Notes: a model not told the origin generated them from the sequence alone. Positions 1-13,200 are shown, counted from the first letter of the stretch. The stretch: DNA of 64,000 nt from Carya illinoinensis (GCF_018687715.1 NC_056766.1:42324933-42388932), one strand, 5' to 3'. Translations and numbers: made by a program.

Positions 1-3000
1 CTCCAGCTCTAGCCAATCTTTCATCCTTGAGGGTTCTTGACTTGTCGAGGAACTTCCTCCAAGGTCATATTCCAAAAGAGTTGGGTTTTCTCTCTCAACT
101 CAGACTGCTAAGCCTATCCTCGAACCTCCTTGAAGGGAAAATTCCCTATGAGTGGGGATTTCTGCACAATATGGTGTATCTTGATTTGGGAAGCAATCGG
201 CTTAAAGGTAAAATCCCGGATTCACTTTTCTGCAATGGGTCATTATCTTTGCAGTATATAGACCTTTCTAACAACTCTTTGAGCGGTGAAATCCCCCTAA
301 AGAATGAATGTGGGCTGAAAGAGTTGAGGTTTCTTTTACTCTGGTCGAACCATCTTGTGGGAAGTGTACCTCAAGCCCTTTCAAACTCCACTAAACTTCA
401 ATGGCTGGACTTGGCGTCTAATATGTTAAGCGGGGAGTTGCCCTCAAATATTGTACGTGAAACGCCGAGTTTAGAGATATTATATTTGTCCTACAATGCC
501 TTTGTTAGCCATGATGGTAACACCAACCTTGAGCCTTTCTTTGCTTCCTTAGTAAATTCATCTAACCTTCAAGAACTCGAGTTGGCGGGAAACAATCTTG
601 GTGGAGAGATACCTTATATTATTGGTGATCTTTCTACCATTCTTGTACAGGTTCACCTAGATACCAATCTTCTCTACGGCTCAATTCCTCCTCACATCTC
701 AAACCTTGTCAATCTTACCCTCTTGAACTTGTCCTGTAACTTGTTGAATGGATCAATCCCACCCCAACTATACAGGATGGGGAAGCTAGAGAGGGTTTAC
801 TTATCGAATAATTCACTCTCCGGTAAGATTCCATCTGCTCTCGGCGAGATTCCCCATCTAGGACTTCTAGATTTGTCGAGAAACAAGCTTTCAGGTTCAA
901 TCCCGGATAGTTTTGCCAACCTTCCCCAGTTAAGAAGGCTTTTTCTTTATGAGAACCAGCTCTCCGGAACAATACCACCAAGTTTAGGAAAATGCATCAA
1001 TTTAGAAATTCTGGACCTTTCTCACAACACGATCTCAGGGGTGATTCCCAGTGAAGTTGCAGGCTTGAGCAGCTTGAAGTTATACTTGAACTTGTCTAGC
1101 AATCATCTATACGGGCCGTTACCATTAGAGCTGAGCAAAATGGATATGGTGCTAGCCATTGATTTATCCTCTAACAATCTATCTGGCACCATCCCACCAC
1201 AACTCAAAAGCTGCATTGCATTAGAAAAACTCAACCTTTCACATAATATCTTGGAAGGCCCTCTTCCATTTTCAATAGGGCAGTTGCCTTATCTTCGAGA
1301 ACTTGATGTGTCTTCAAACCAATTGATTGGAGAGATACCTCAATCTCTGCAGGTGTCTTCTACTCTTACGCACATGAACTTCTCTTTCAACAAGTTCTAT
1401 GGAAATGTCTCCAACGAGGGAGCATTTTCATCGCTCACCATGGACGCTTTTCTGGACAATAATGGCCTTTGTGGCAAGATAAAGGGCATGCCAAAATGCA
1501 GGAAAAGACGTAGTTCTCATCATTTGCTTATTCTGTCAATAATCCTTTCTTTAATTGCAATTCCCATTTTGTGCCTATTTGGGTACCGCCTGCTACTGAG
1601 ATCAAGATTCCGAAGCCAACTGGCAGTTTTCAATGGAGGGGACATGGAAGATGATGAACAAGAAAACAAAGAGTTCAAGTACCCAAGAATCTCATATGAA
1701 CAACTTATTCAAGCGACCGGCGGGTTCAGTGCTTCAAGTCTCATTGGTTCAGGTCAATTTGGGCATGTTTACAAGGGAGTTCTTCAAGATAATACAAGAA
1801 TAGCTGTGAAGGTGTTGGATCCGAAGACATCAGGAGAAATTTTTGGGAGCTTTAAGAGAGAATGCCAAGTCCTAAAGAGGACAAGGCACCGGAATTTAAT
1901 AAGGATCATCACAATTTGCAGTAGGCCAGAGTTTAAAGCTCTTGTTCTTCCACTAATGTCAAACGGGAGCCTGGAGAGTCATCTGTACCCAAGTCACGGA
2001 TTGAATCATGGGTTGGATTTGGTTCAGTTAGTGAACATCTGCAGTGATGTTGCTGAAGGTGTGGCCTATTTGCACCATCACTCTCCAGTTAAAGTCGTAC
2101 ACTGTGATCTTAAACCGAGCAATATTCTTCTTGATCATGACATGACGGCTTTGGTAACTGATTTTGGAATTTCGAGGCTTGTAAAGGGGGCCGATGAGGG
2201 TGTTTCTGAAAAGGTTACAGAGTCCATCAGCTCAAAAGATGGCTTATTATGCGGGTCCCTCGGCTACATAGCTCCTGGTAACTACTACTTTTTCTGCCAT
2301 ATTATTGAACGGAAAATACTATTCCCACGGACAATTTCTACCAAATTTTATTTTTTATTTTTTATTTTTATTTAAAGATTAAGTAATTGTTTTTAAATGA
2401 ATATGTAATTTTTTTATTTTTTAAAAATGTTTAAATAGCTTATCAGTAGAGAATTTCGATGAAAATTCTGTGTGTACATAGCAGGCTCTTTTATTAAAAT
2501 GAAAACAAATGAGTTCAGTTTTGCTATTATTATTATCCAAATAATCCGATATAAATATTCATTTTTCTTATAATGATATATGATGGACATTAATCTTTAT
2601 TTGAGTTTGTTTCTTGTTTGTGTTATTCATCAAATGGACTATATCTTTCATCATGAACCCAATGCATAAATTGATTGGTCAAGATTGCATTGATTTTTTA
2701 CGAGCAAATTTACTCGTGAAAAATCAAGATGATGTTCCATATGTAAAAGTTGAAGCACCCTAGCTTGCAATACCTCTCGGGAAATCCACCTATCTAGTTC
2801 TCTCTCGCTACAAGAAAATTATTTATTTGTGGTTAATTATTTCTTGAAAAAATAATTATTTTCTGTTAAAATGAGTCTATTTTTATCGTATATAATCATT
2901 TTCATTGTAAATAATTTATCACAAATGATCTTTTTCTTGTAATGCCCGGAATATAGTCCTAGAATTAATAACACCCAATATTAGTTCTACAAGATGAGAT

Positions 3001-3687
3001 AGTGTTCTGGTGATCAGGCTACTAACTCATGTAGTACAAAATTTTTTACTCAAATTAATGCATGCTTGTAATCATTACAGCAAGTATTGCATTCTTGGGG
3101 CCAATTTTTCAACACATAAAAGTAAGGGATATAAGTGGTCCAAAATAAAGTGATGAATCATAACATAAAAAGCTCGTGCCTGCCCAAATCATGACAATCT
3201 TAATAGTTTTTTTTTTTTTTTCCCCCTAAGTCCAATGCATGCTATGTTCACATGAGATTTCTCATGATCAACTTGAAAAATTGCAGAATATGGATTGGGT
3301 CAACGCGCCTCACCAGAAGGAGATGTGTTTAGTTTTGGGGTACTTCTGTTAGAAATTGTGACAGGAAGGCGCCCTACAGATGTTCTTATTCATGAAGGTT
3401 CAAACTTGCATGAATATGTTAAAAGACACTATCCAAATAAGCTGGAGGCAATAGTTGAACAAGCACTGGATAGGAGCTGCGGCGCCCCATCTGCAATGCC
3501 GCAGGCTTACCATAACGTATGGACAGATATCATTCTGGAAATGATTGAGCTTGGTCTTATGTGCACACAGATCACTCCTTCAGCTAGGCCAAGCATGCAG
3601 GATGCTGCCCATGAGATGGGTCGGTTAAAGGAGTATCTCTCTAATCCTTCCTCACTGCAACTATCCTCTCAGAAAACTGCATGCTAA
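1..3687 (+). CDS. LRR receptor-like serine/threonine kinase, non-RD (5'-partial)
   Basis: Plasma-membrane receptor kinase; the N-terminus is outside the window and the frame is open from base 3. Exon 1 ends at 2277 (CCTG|GTAACT), exon 2 is 3287-3687 (TTGCAG|AATATGG); the splice rebuilds the APEY motif of the activation segment. Visible in order: about 18 leucine-rich repeats with LxxLxLxxNxLxGxIP spacing, a Cys cap (NNGLCG...MPKC), a transmembrane helix at about 1519-1597, then a kinase domain with glycine loop IGSGQFGHVYKG, AVKVL lysine, catalytic HCDLKPSN, DFG and C-terminal lobe in exon 2. The catalytic loop has Cys where RD kinases have Arg, a non-RD feature shared with FLS2, EFR and XA21 type immune receptors. 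It resembles Arabidopsis At2g24130 as recalled. The ligand cannot be told. The 1009-bp intron holds a CACTA-type MITE. 891 residues are visible. Confidence 0.93.
2806..2944. mobile_element. CACTA-type MITE inside the receptor-kinase intron
   Basis: 139 bp bounded by CGCTACAAGAAAA and TTTTCTTGTAATG, imperfect inverted copies of the CACTACAAGAAAA terminus of plant CACTA (En/Spm) elements. No coding capacity. A clear target duplication is not preserved here. It shares terminal and internal sequence with the copy at 6729-6868. Confidence 0.7.
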
Positions 3688-4707
3688 TGTTTTCTGATTG
3701 TTGAAGGTTTATGAAAGAAGCTTCATTAAGTTTCAGATTTTTTGTTACTATTGGTAACTAACTCCATTCTTTCAGTTCATTTTTTGGCAAAGCATTCCGG
3801 CCTTGTACCTTTGTACAGGTAGAATGCTATTCTTTTAAACATTTCCATCTTTTGATTGCTTTCCTGTAAGACTTCTTCTTAGTGAGATCATGTAATGACT
3901 ATTAATGGACATATACATGAGCACAAAGAGAGAATTTTCTGTTTCCACTCAGGTCAACGAGATCTCATGTCATCATGGATGAAGATTTCTAGCTGTGTTA
4001 TACATTCTTAATAATATTCTAACCAACCAAAGACAGCCCTTTCTGACTTTGTTAGGATTTAAAAATTGACTAATGCCATCAGGAAAAACTCTATTCTCGA
4101 GCTAGCGTGTAAAAAGTATACTTACTAAAGTGCTTACTTGATATAATTTGATAATCTGAAGCGTAAATTTTAAAATTTGAATATTACACGCCGACCTAAA
4201 GATTGAACAACTTATGCAATCAGTGTCCAAGATTGTGAATTATGAATCATAAATCTATTTTGTCATGTTAATTTAAAAAATTGCAAGGTGTGTTTGTGCA
4301 GCACATGATATATACTGATTTTCAAAGCAAAATAGCACTCAGCTGCTCACTTTTTGCCTAACATGCCTTAAATAAGTAGCTAGTGGAAGCTGATAATAAC
4401 TATAATATTACAAGATACAATCCACCAAAAATCCTTTTTACATATCACTTTATATATACACCAGCACGAGGAAGCCGCTGAACCACGATATTTGCTGTGC
4501 AGTAGGTCAAATTGTCTTTCACATGAAGAGATAAGACGAGAGGTTATAAAATGAAAATCCAAAACAGCACACAAAATTTATTCATTTTTTCATTTTTCTC
4601 GGCTTGATACAGGTTGAAAATCTGGTTCAAACACAAGAATTTGGAGTACTCAACATATTTTTAGAGGCAAGTAATCATTTATATTTATCTTAACATAAAG
4701 AATAGGC

Positions 4708-4772
4708 AACAGGGTCGACCCTCGGGATTAGTTGAGACACTGTTCTTGAACATCCAGAGCCAAATATGAGGG
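4708..4772 (+). mobile_element. Remnant of a SINE 3' end
   Basis: The stretch around TTAGTTGAGACACTGTTCTT aligns with the 3' region of the SINE at 47764-48015 (TTAGTCGGGACGCTGTTCTT), including the following GAACATCC/GGACACCC block and GAGCCAAAT/GGTGCCAAT. The tRNA-like head is absent, so it is a 5'-truncated or decayed copy. Confidence 0.5.
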
Positions 4773-6728
4773 ATATATATAGACAAGAAATGACACCTAA
4801 TTATGTAATAGAAATGGCTAGTGCCCAAAGGAAAAAAAAATGTTGAAAGAGAGACGTTTAAGCTCATCCATTGTACTTTCTCGATCCTCAAATACCGACC
4901 AAGATTGCTTGGATTTTAAACAAAGATAAAGACATCAACCCTATACTGACCAAAATGTGTTTCTCAACTAGCTCGGTACATAGATATTATCTTATGTCAA
5001 GTTGTACTCATGATTAAAGCTAATTCCTAGCCTGAAGATCAAACACTTTCCACCGGCCAATCTCATACGATCCTGTAATGCATATATATGTATTTAACCT
5101 GTTAACTATAAGCAAGTTGGGAACAAAAAATAGATTAATCAAGTCCTAGAACAAATCATAGCCTCAACTATATAGTTCTTTCCCATTTATCACCTCCTAA
5201 AACCATGACCTACCACCACTATGTACCCCTCTGTATCTCTTTCTGCAAAGTATTCATATTGACATTAAATAAAATAAGATTAATAGATCGAGGACTATGA
5301 ACAAACGAAACCTTGATCATTAATGTTTCTCCTTCTTCTAATTTTCTAGTACATGTTAGGGAACAATCTCTAGTTGACAATAATGCCATTACCATTAAAA
5401 AAAGATCCTTTCTGACGGACAAATGATCTGCTACCTGTTCTACCAGAAACAAGAGAACAAAAACTGCAAAGTAAAAGTAAAACAAAAAAAAAGACAAACT
5501 TGAAGAAAGGACCACATATAGGAAAAGTTATTTAATTACCTGTTGAACTTTAGCACTCCGGAGAAGAAAATGTTACTAGCAAGTGGCGTCATGTGTTGAA
5601 GCCAAGTTTCAATTGTAGCAATCTTGCAGGTTTATTTTCTCTTGTTCACATGTCTGATCGATCTCCATGGTCTGATATTTCCATATCCACCGATACATGA
5701 TCTTTATTGTTTTTGAGTTTGTGTGGAAATGGCTCAATTCCAGACATGCATGCACTCGTATCAAGCCAAGTTTCAAAAGTTTGGTCCAATTACACTGAAC
5801 ACACACACCTTGATAGGTTGAAAATCCACCATTATTTAGGTACCCACTGCACAAGCTAGACAATTTCGGGAGGATTTCCTAAAACATTGAGGGAGTTACA
5901 TTCTTACTTTGTGAACAACTTCCAGGAGCCTGCCTCCGAGATTAACTGATGCATGCAAATCTTTTTAATCAAAAGAAGATCCCTCGAGTTCTTATTCGAA
6001 TTTGAGGGCATCAAGTTGGAGAAAGGGACCCCTAATGTGTCTGTATTAAGTGGGAGAGAGATAGACACATGACGTACATGGCCACTTGATGCCGTCACCC
6101 GAACTTTAGCGGATATATATTAATTGGATCACTTTTAAAGAACTTACTAGCAGGATGACTTTCAGACTCATTAGGAGACCCTCACTACTGAAAAACTTGA
6201 GCCAATCTGTTATTGTCCTATTCGTTAATGTTCCAATAACTTCAACAAATCCTGTACTCTCTTTTGATTATTTCATTTAGCAAATTTGACAAATGGATGC
6301 CCATAGATAAAATCAGTTGCTTCTTCTACCCCATCACGTATCCTCCCTGGGAAGTACACGTCATGGAAGTTGATACCTGTACTTGCTAGAAAGGGGAACT
6401 TTTGTTCAATCACAAAACCACAATTTCCACTACCATTGCAGCATCGGTCATATCCCTAACTGATGTTATATTCAGAGAATAAAAAGTCCCACTGGGGAAT
6501 TTGATATGTTATTACAACAGCCACATATATTAAGCACAGAAAAGTCTCGAAGAATTAGTACTTTTATAATACAGAGCTAGAAGCCATAATAGCAGAGTGA
6601 TCTAGGCAGGACAGCGTGTGGCTGAGTTGGAGTGCTGAATTTTATCACGCTGACTGAAGGAACAAAAGGTAGAATCTTCAATATATGGTCCTGCTGGGTG
6701 CTACTCGAAGATATTATTTATAAACATT

Positions 6729-6868
6729 CACTACAAGAAAACTGTCCAGCTGTGGTAAGTTATTTCTTGCAAAAATGATTATTTTTTTGTAAAAATTAGT
6801 TTGTTTTGATCATAAATAGTCATTCTCATCGCATATAATCATTCACAAATAGTCATTTTCTTATAGTG
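6729..6868. mobile_element. CACTA-type MITE with ATT target duplication
   Basis: 140 bp with termini CACTACAAGAAAA and TTTTCTTATAGTG, flanked on both sides by ATT (6726-6728 and 6869-6871). A 3-bp duplication with a CACTA terminus is diagnostic of CACTA transposition. Non-coding, mobilised in trans. Confidence 0.85.
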
Positions 6869-9048
6869 ATTGATCAAACAAGGTCTGCAATTTTCTATAT
6901 GGGATAGGACCAAAACTGCACACTCATTTATACAAAGTTGCTTCAGAAGAAATAAAGAAACGACAATTCACAAGGAGGTTTCATAAAAGGTATTTGCCAG
7001 ATTCAAAAACTTTTTTGTGCTTTCCTCAATTGGGCGGAACTCCTCCATCCAACACAATTATGAGGCTGTGTAGGAATCCTCCAAGGGTTAAATAAGAGAG
7101 CCCAAGAGAGGCTCAAGCCACACATATGGATCCATATCCTAAAAAAAAAAAAGTCAATTTAACAATTGGAATAAATTAGATAATATTACTTTCCAATTTC
7201 GAATCAATAACCAATTCATTATAAAAAAAAATAAAAATAAAAAGCTTGAATTTTTTTCTCCCAAGCAATTTGTGTGATTCCAGTTACTACCTTCCCATAC
7301 ACAATCACACAATCCAGGGTATTGAATTGTGTGTGACTTGATTAAAATTCTTATATTCAAAGGATCGTTTATGGGTTAATATGTTGCAAGATATCTGTGC
7401 CTACCTCAATGAGCATTTTCTTAAAGTGAAATTATGTATTATAAATTGAATACCATAAAAAACGGTAGATTTCTTCATAGATTGAATAGCATGATGCTTA
7501 AAATGGTCAACAGAAAGAAAACTACCGGTGTTTTCTTTTATTTTTTGTTTGCTGGCTCAACCTCCAAAGCCGAGTGAAGATCCATTACCATGATAGGTTG
7601 GAAGAGGGAAGTCCCCTGAAGTGAAAAGGATGTAGGAGTTTTTAATTACTGAGAATTGATTGGTTAAGCTGCCATTCTGTTCCAGCCAAGAAGCCTGCTC
7701 ATATAGGCCAACCATGCTCAAAGCCGTTGGTGAACAACTTTTCAACTTTTGACTTCAGATGTATTTTTTCATTTTGGAAGATGATAACTAGTTCAATATA
7801 ATGTCCACAGTACACTGGCCTTCAGTCATGACTCACTATCCATAATTGTTCATATTCTTTTCCAAATTATTTCAGAACAGTTAAATGATATGGAATGCAC
7901 TAGAATCCCATCAAACCATTAGATAACAATGGCTTTAAGGTAGGTACGAATGATAACAAAACACTGCAAATCCCACTTTCGGTAGGAGTACATCACCTGT
8001 TCTTGTTTGTGCATGAAAAAGAGGAAAGTAAATGTGACATGGTGCTCCGAGATAGTGATCTCCATAAGCAAAATTACCTGAAGTCCCTATTATCTATTAT
8101 ATGTGACACAGAAACTGGGGTGCTTTAAACAAACCTGAAAATTGCAAAAGATCATTTGCTCTAGGTCTAACTCCTGTCCTTTATAGCAGCAAAAACCAAT
8201 CCGTATGTGATTGATACAATGACTGCATCTAACTTCTGGAATTTACCATTTTTTAAGATGAAAAATCTACGAAAAAATAGTTTGTGCTAAATACACAAAA
8301 AATACAGGACTTCACAATGCAACAGAAAAGGACATTGAGATCCATGCTTAGAGAGTTGTGATCTAGATCTTCAATAGTGAAGATTGATAATGAAGGTTAG
8401 GATGCCCACAAAATATCTCTCATCCTTTATGCTTATTACTATGTAAAATCGCCACTTGTCCCAAAAGCTTAAACCGATAGAAAAATTTAAATTTTATTAT
8501 GTATTTTATATCTTAACAGGTATTTTGTATATGGATCAAAAAAAACTTATGTTAGTTTAGTTACTTCTAAAATTTAATATAGTAGATTACTGAAAATACA
8601 CGTCGTCTGTGAGGAATAGAACTATATTCCACCCATGAAAGGACCACTCTGTTCTTGGATCCCTTGTCATTTCTGTCTATCTCAAACGTCTATCTCAAAT
8701 CGCTCACTCTTTTTATCAAGAGGTATAACCGACCCCACATCATCACCTCCAAAGTGCTAAGAGTAAAGACTACCATTCCCCAAACAAATTCAGTTTACAT
8801 TGTTTTTTGTGAACTAGAGAAAGTAGTAGTCCCATTAGTCATGGTAACAATATTGCAAGACTGACAGTACAAGCACAATATGCAGGTTGGTATATTTCCC
8901 TTTCCTATTCATTTCAACAAGTGGGCAGATGAGTTTTTGGTATACATACATAAACATATATCTTATGGTACTACATAAATCTCTCCAGGTGTCAACGAAA
9001 TTACTAGTTTAGGACCAGTGTATGGTACATAAATCTGGACAAGAACAA

Positions 9049-9053
<5 letters not shown>

Positions 9054-9084
<31 letters not shown>
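9054..9084. repeat. (AG)n microsatellite
   Basis: About 31 bp of uninterrupted AG dinucleotides in intergenic DNA. Confidence 0.95.
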
Positions 9085-9087
<3 letters not shown>

Positions 9088-9680
9088 TTCATTACTTGAA
9101 GAGAGAAAATCACAACACAATATATCTGCAGATCATACTGGTGATTCTTTTATCCGGAGAGCTCAATCTCTGGAAAAGTTATGGATGTTGAAGAATATCA
9201 TTGCTCTTTATTTGGAACTTCCTTGAATAAAACTATAAACTGAGCTCATGCGCTCAAGATCACTGGCTTTAATCCACTATTTAAATAATGTGTCATAAAA
9301 AAACTGTTTTAGATTGTACGCTTTATAATCCCCTCTTCTTAATGCTTCCGTCCTTTGCCCACAGACTGTTGGGCGAAGCCTGTTTTACCAGATTGGTTAA
9401 ATCATGCCTCTCCATTTTACTCAAAAGGCGTGAGTGGTTCTCAGTTAGATTGTCCTGTACTTGTGGGCGTGACTTATGTCTAAGCTGACTAATAGGCGTT
9501 CCCGATCCATACGTAATTTTGGTTCCTATATCCTTCACATCTTGTCAAATTATTGATCAAAGTCTTTGAAAAGTTGATACAATGGACTGTAAGTCTGCAC
9601 TAATTAAACAAATCATGGGTAATGAATTTCAAGTATGAAAATTTTTTGGTACATCTCAAAAACTTTAGAAGAAGGAAAAT

Positions 9681-9884
9681 ACAGTCTGCACCCTATATAT
9701 CAAAACTGGCACAATGCACCCTCAAACTGCCAAAAACTTGCAATGTGCGCTCTTCGTTAAGATACGCATGTCACTTATTTTTCATCCATCTTAATAGTTA
9801 GAATTGGACGAGGATGCTATTTTTCAGTTTTGGTAGTTGGAGGATGCAATGTGTCAGTTTTGGTAATTTTGGGTGTAATTGTGT
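9681..9884. mobile_element. Foldback MITE with long imperfect inverted repeats
   Basis: The left arm (ACAGTCTGCACCC, then AAAACTGGCACAATGCACCCTC) is matched in inverted orientation by the right arm (GAGGATGCAATGTGTCAGTTTT, then GGGTGTAATTGTGT). The arms are about 60 to 70 bp and the whole is about 204 bp, giving a hairpin. There is no ORF of note. Family not assigned; a Mutator-like MITE is possible. Confidence 0.6.
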
Positions 9885-9999
9885 AAAGTATAAAACATCT
9901 GGTAGTTGCAAGGCACAAAGCGATTTCCCCAATTTGAAAGATTACATAAAAGAGGGACTTTTCAGTCGAGTCAAAATTCTTGATGCTACTTGATACTTG

Positions 10000-10004
10000 C
10001 CATC
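10000..10004. repeat. Target-site duplication CCATC, left copy
   Basis: CCATC directly abuts the left LTR and is repeated exactly at 15062-15066 after the right LTR, as expected from LTR-retrotransposon integration. Confidence 0.95.
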
Positions 10005-10280
10005 TGTTAAGAGTAGTGCAAGAATAAAAATGCAGAGCAAAGGACGAGTGGAAGATGAATGAATAACAGAATTATATTCTATATCACGTGCTCTGTTACA
10101 AGTGTGTATTGCTATTTATAGATTGCAAACTGTAAAAATAATAAATGAATAAAAGAATGTAAAAGAATGGATTTACAGCTCATGGCCTCTAACAGAATTG
10201 TATTCCTCATGTTACTGCTTTGTCCTTATCAGGAGGAACCGTAGGCAACTTAGATTTAAATTCATCTTGTAATTTCATCA
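10005..10280 (-). repeat. 3' LTR of the copia element
   Basis: 276 bp, TG...CA on the plus strand. It matches the LTR at 14786-15061 except at three positions: T/C near the start (GTAGTGC versus GTAGCGC), G/A (GAATGAATAA versus GAATAAATAA) and A/C (GAATAAAAG versus GAATACAAG). Confidence 0.95.
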
Positions 10281-13200
10281 GCCCCCCGCAAGATGGAGAG
10301 TAGATGTTTATCACTCCCATCTTGGACAGTAACCGTTTGAAAGCTGGAGAATGGAGTGGCTTGGTCAGCAAGTCTGCTACTTGATCTGATGACGACACAT
10401 GCACAGTGGAAACTTGTCCAGCCAAAACTTTATCACGAACTAGATGACAATCTAGCTCAATGTGTTTCGTGCGTTCGTGAAACACGGGATTTGCGGCAAT
10501 GTGTTGTGCAGCTAAATTGTCACAATGTAAAATTGCAGGAGTTGAAATGATGATGCCGAAATCCTCAAGCAAATATCTGATCCATGTAAGCTCGCACACG
10601 ACAGCAGCCATAGCCCTATATTCGGACTTAGCTGAGAAGCGTGAAACAGTGTTCTGTTTCTTGGATTTCCATGCAGCGAGGGACTTGCCAAGAAGGATGC
10701 AAAATCCAGTTGTGGAACGCTGTGTATCTAAGCAATTCGCCCAATTGGCATCTGAGTACGCTACAAGTTGAAGTGCCGAAGTGCTTGAGAAAAATATTCC
10801 TTGGCCTGGGGTTCCCTTTACGTACCGAATGACTTTGATCAGAGCTTCATAATGAGCTGCTCGTGGACACTCCATGAACTGGCTCAATAAATTTACATTG
10901 TAACTAATGTATGGGCGAGTATTAGTGAGATAAAGGAGCTTGCCCACTAATTTTCGGTAAAGAGCAGGATCATGAAATGGCTTGCCTTTATCTTTTTGCA
11001 GTTTGATATTGGGTTCCATCGGAATGGGAGATTGTTTAGCTGCAAGCAGTCCTGTTTCGGCTAATATATCTAATGCATATTTCCGCTGACATAATTGTAT
11101 TCCACCCTTTGATCTAGCCACTTCCATGCCGAGAAAATATTTCAGTGGCCCGAGAGTTTTGATTCTGAATTTTGTGGATAGAAACTGTTTGATGGCATCG
11201 CTGGAAGTGGTGTCCGAGCTCAGTAAAATAATGTCATTGACGTATATGAGGAGTGCAATGAAGGAGGTGTCTGTCCATTTGGTGAACAAGCTATAATCGG
11301 CTTTGGATTGCACCAGGCCGAATTCAGCAAGTGTTGAAGTGAGTTTAGTGTTCCATTGCTGAGATGCTTGACGTAAGCCATAAATGCTTTTCTGTAATTT
11401 GTAGACTTTGTTGGCGTGTGATGAGGAAAGACCGGGTGGGAGCTACATGTACAATTCTTCATCGAGTTCCCCATATAGGAACGCATTGTTTACATCCAGT
11501 TGCTGCAAGTCCCAGCCCTTGATGGCAGCAAGAGCAAGTAGGCATCGGATGGAAGTCAACTTTGCAACCGGAGAAAAAGTGTCATGAAAATCAACTCCTT
11601 CACGTTGGTAAAACCCTTTGCTACCAGTCGGGCTTTGGCACGTTCGATCGAGCCATCCGCTTTGAACTTGTAACGATAAAGCCATTTGCAAGCAATCGGC
11701 TTCTTGCCATGAGGGAGATCGACAATGGACCACGTGTTATTTAGTTCTAGAGCAATGAGCTCTTGTTGCATGGCTTCTCGCCAGATGGGCTGTTTAATGG
11801 CTTGATTGTACGTAGTGGGCTCAGTGTTGATGGAGAGGGATGTAGTGAAAGCATGAAATGAAGGAGATAAAGAACTATAAGATAAAACAGAGGACAATGG
11901 AAAAGAGATGTTCAAACCTGGGATGAAGGATGATTCAGGGGCTTTCGACATGGATGCTGATTGGTGTGGGAGCAGGGCATTGCAATGGAAATCTTTAAGG
12001 TATGCTGGTGCTGTTCTGGTTCTTGTGGAGCGACGAAGTGGGGTTGAGGGTGAAGGTGCAATGGTTGGTGTAATGGGTGGGGGTGAGGGTGAAGGTGCAA
12101 TGGTTGGTGTAACGGGTGGGGGTGAGGTGTTGTGGTTGAATGATTCTGTGTTGGTTTGGTCGAACAGTGCTGATGTATCAAGAATGAGAGGGTTTTGTGA
12201 AGTTGGATTGGGAAGGTTGACGTGAGATTGTGAAGGGTCCTGTTTGGAGTGAGGGAAGGGGAAGAAAAGGTGAGGGTCATTTGTACGTTTGAGGGGAAAT
12301 ATTTGTTCATGGAACACAATGTCACGAGATAGGAATATTTGCTGTGTGGTTAAGTCCAGAAGTTTATATCCCTTGACCCCGTATGGATACCCAAGGAAGA
12401 GACATTTTCGAGCTCTGGGGTCAAATTTAGAACGGGTATGACTGAGGGTAGATGCGAAACATAGGCAGCCGAAAGTTCTAAGATGTGAATAAGATGGTTT
12501 TTGGTTGTATAGTAGCTCGAATGGTGATTTGTTGTGAAGTTGAGGTGTGGGTGTTCGGTTGATTAAGTGTACAGCAGTGGTAATGAAATCGGTCCAATAT
12601 TTCATTGGTAGTCCGGACTGAAATTTCAAAGCTCTGGCTACGTTTAGTATATGTTGGTGCTTGCGTTCAGCCAAGGCATTTTGTTGAGGTGTTGCAATGC
12701 ATGTGCGTTGATGTAAAATTCCTTTTGATTGATAAAAACTGGGCATGTGAAATTCGGCACCGTTATCGGATCGAATTGTTTTAATTTGGCTTTCAAATTG
12801 AGTGGCGGCAAGTGCGATGAAATTTTGAAGGGATGTTCTTGCTTCTGATTTGGTTTGAAGGAGATAAATCCACGTGCAACGGGTGTATTGATCTACAATG
12901 GTAAGAAAATACTTGGTGCCATTGTAAGATTGAACTTGATTGGGACCCCAAATATCAACGGCAATAAGATCAAATGGTTTAAAAACTAAAGTTTCGGATG
13001 GAGTAAAGGGTAGCTTATGCTGCTTTGCAAGTGGACAGATCTCACAAGGGATAGGTGGAGAATTTGTTGGTTTAGAATTTGCGAGTTGCATGTCATTTAA
13101 TATTTTTTGTGTCATAGAACTATGGCCAAGCCGATAATGCCAAAGAGTAAAGTCATCTAGCTTGGAAACACTTGTGGTATTAACATGATTGAAACGTAAG

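Larger units (their letters stand above)
3688..10004. other. Intergenic region, no confident gene
   Basis: The first few hundred bases are probably the 3' UTR of the receptor kinase. Beyond that I see only short uninterrupted frames without recognisable domains, plus a SINE tail remnant, a CACTA MITE, a GA microsatellite and a foldback element (listed separately). A short coding-like stretch on the minus strand near 6290-6510 is discussed in the findings. Confidence 0.6.

Noticed and set aside
7557..7745. A 62-codon minus-strand frame
   Set aside because: It ends in a glycine-rich tail and looks mildly coding, but has no ATG-led start in the visible frame, no splice context and no family I recognise.
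11912..12325. A 137-codon histidine/proline-rich frame on the minus strand and a glycine-rich frame on plus
   Set aside because: Both are out-of-frame readings of the repetitive linker of the copia polyprotein.
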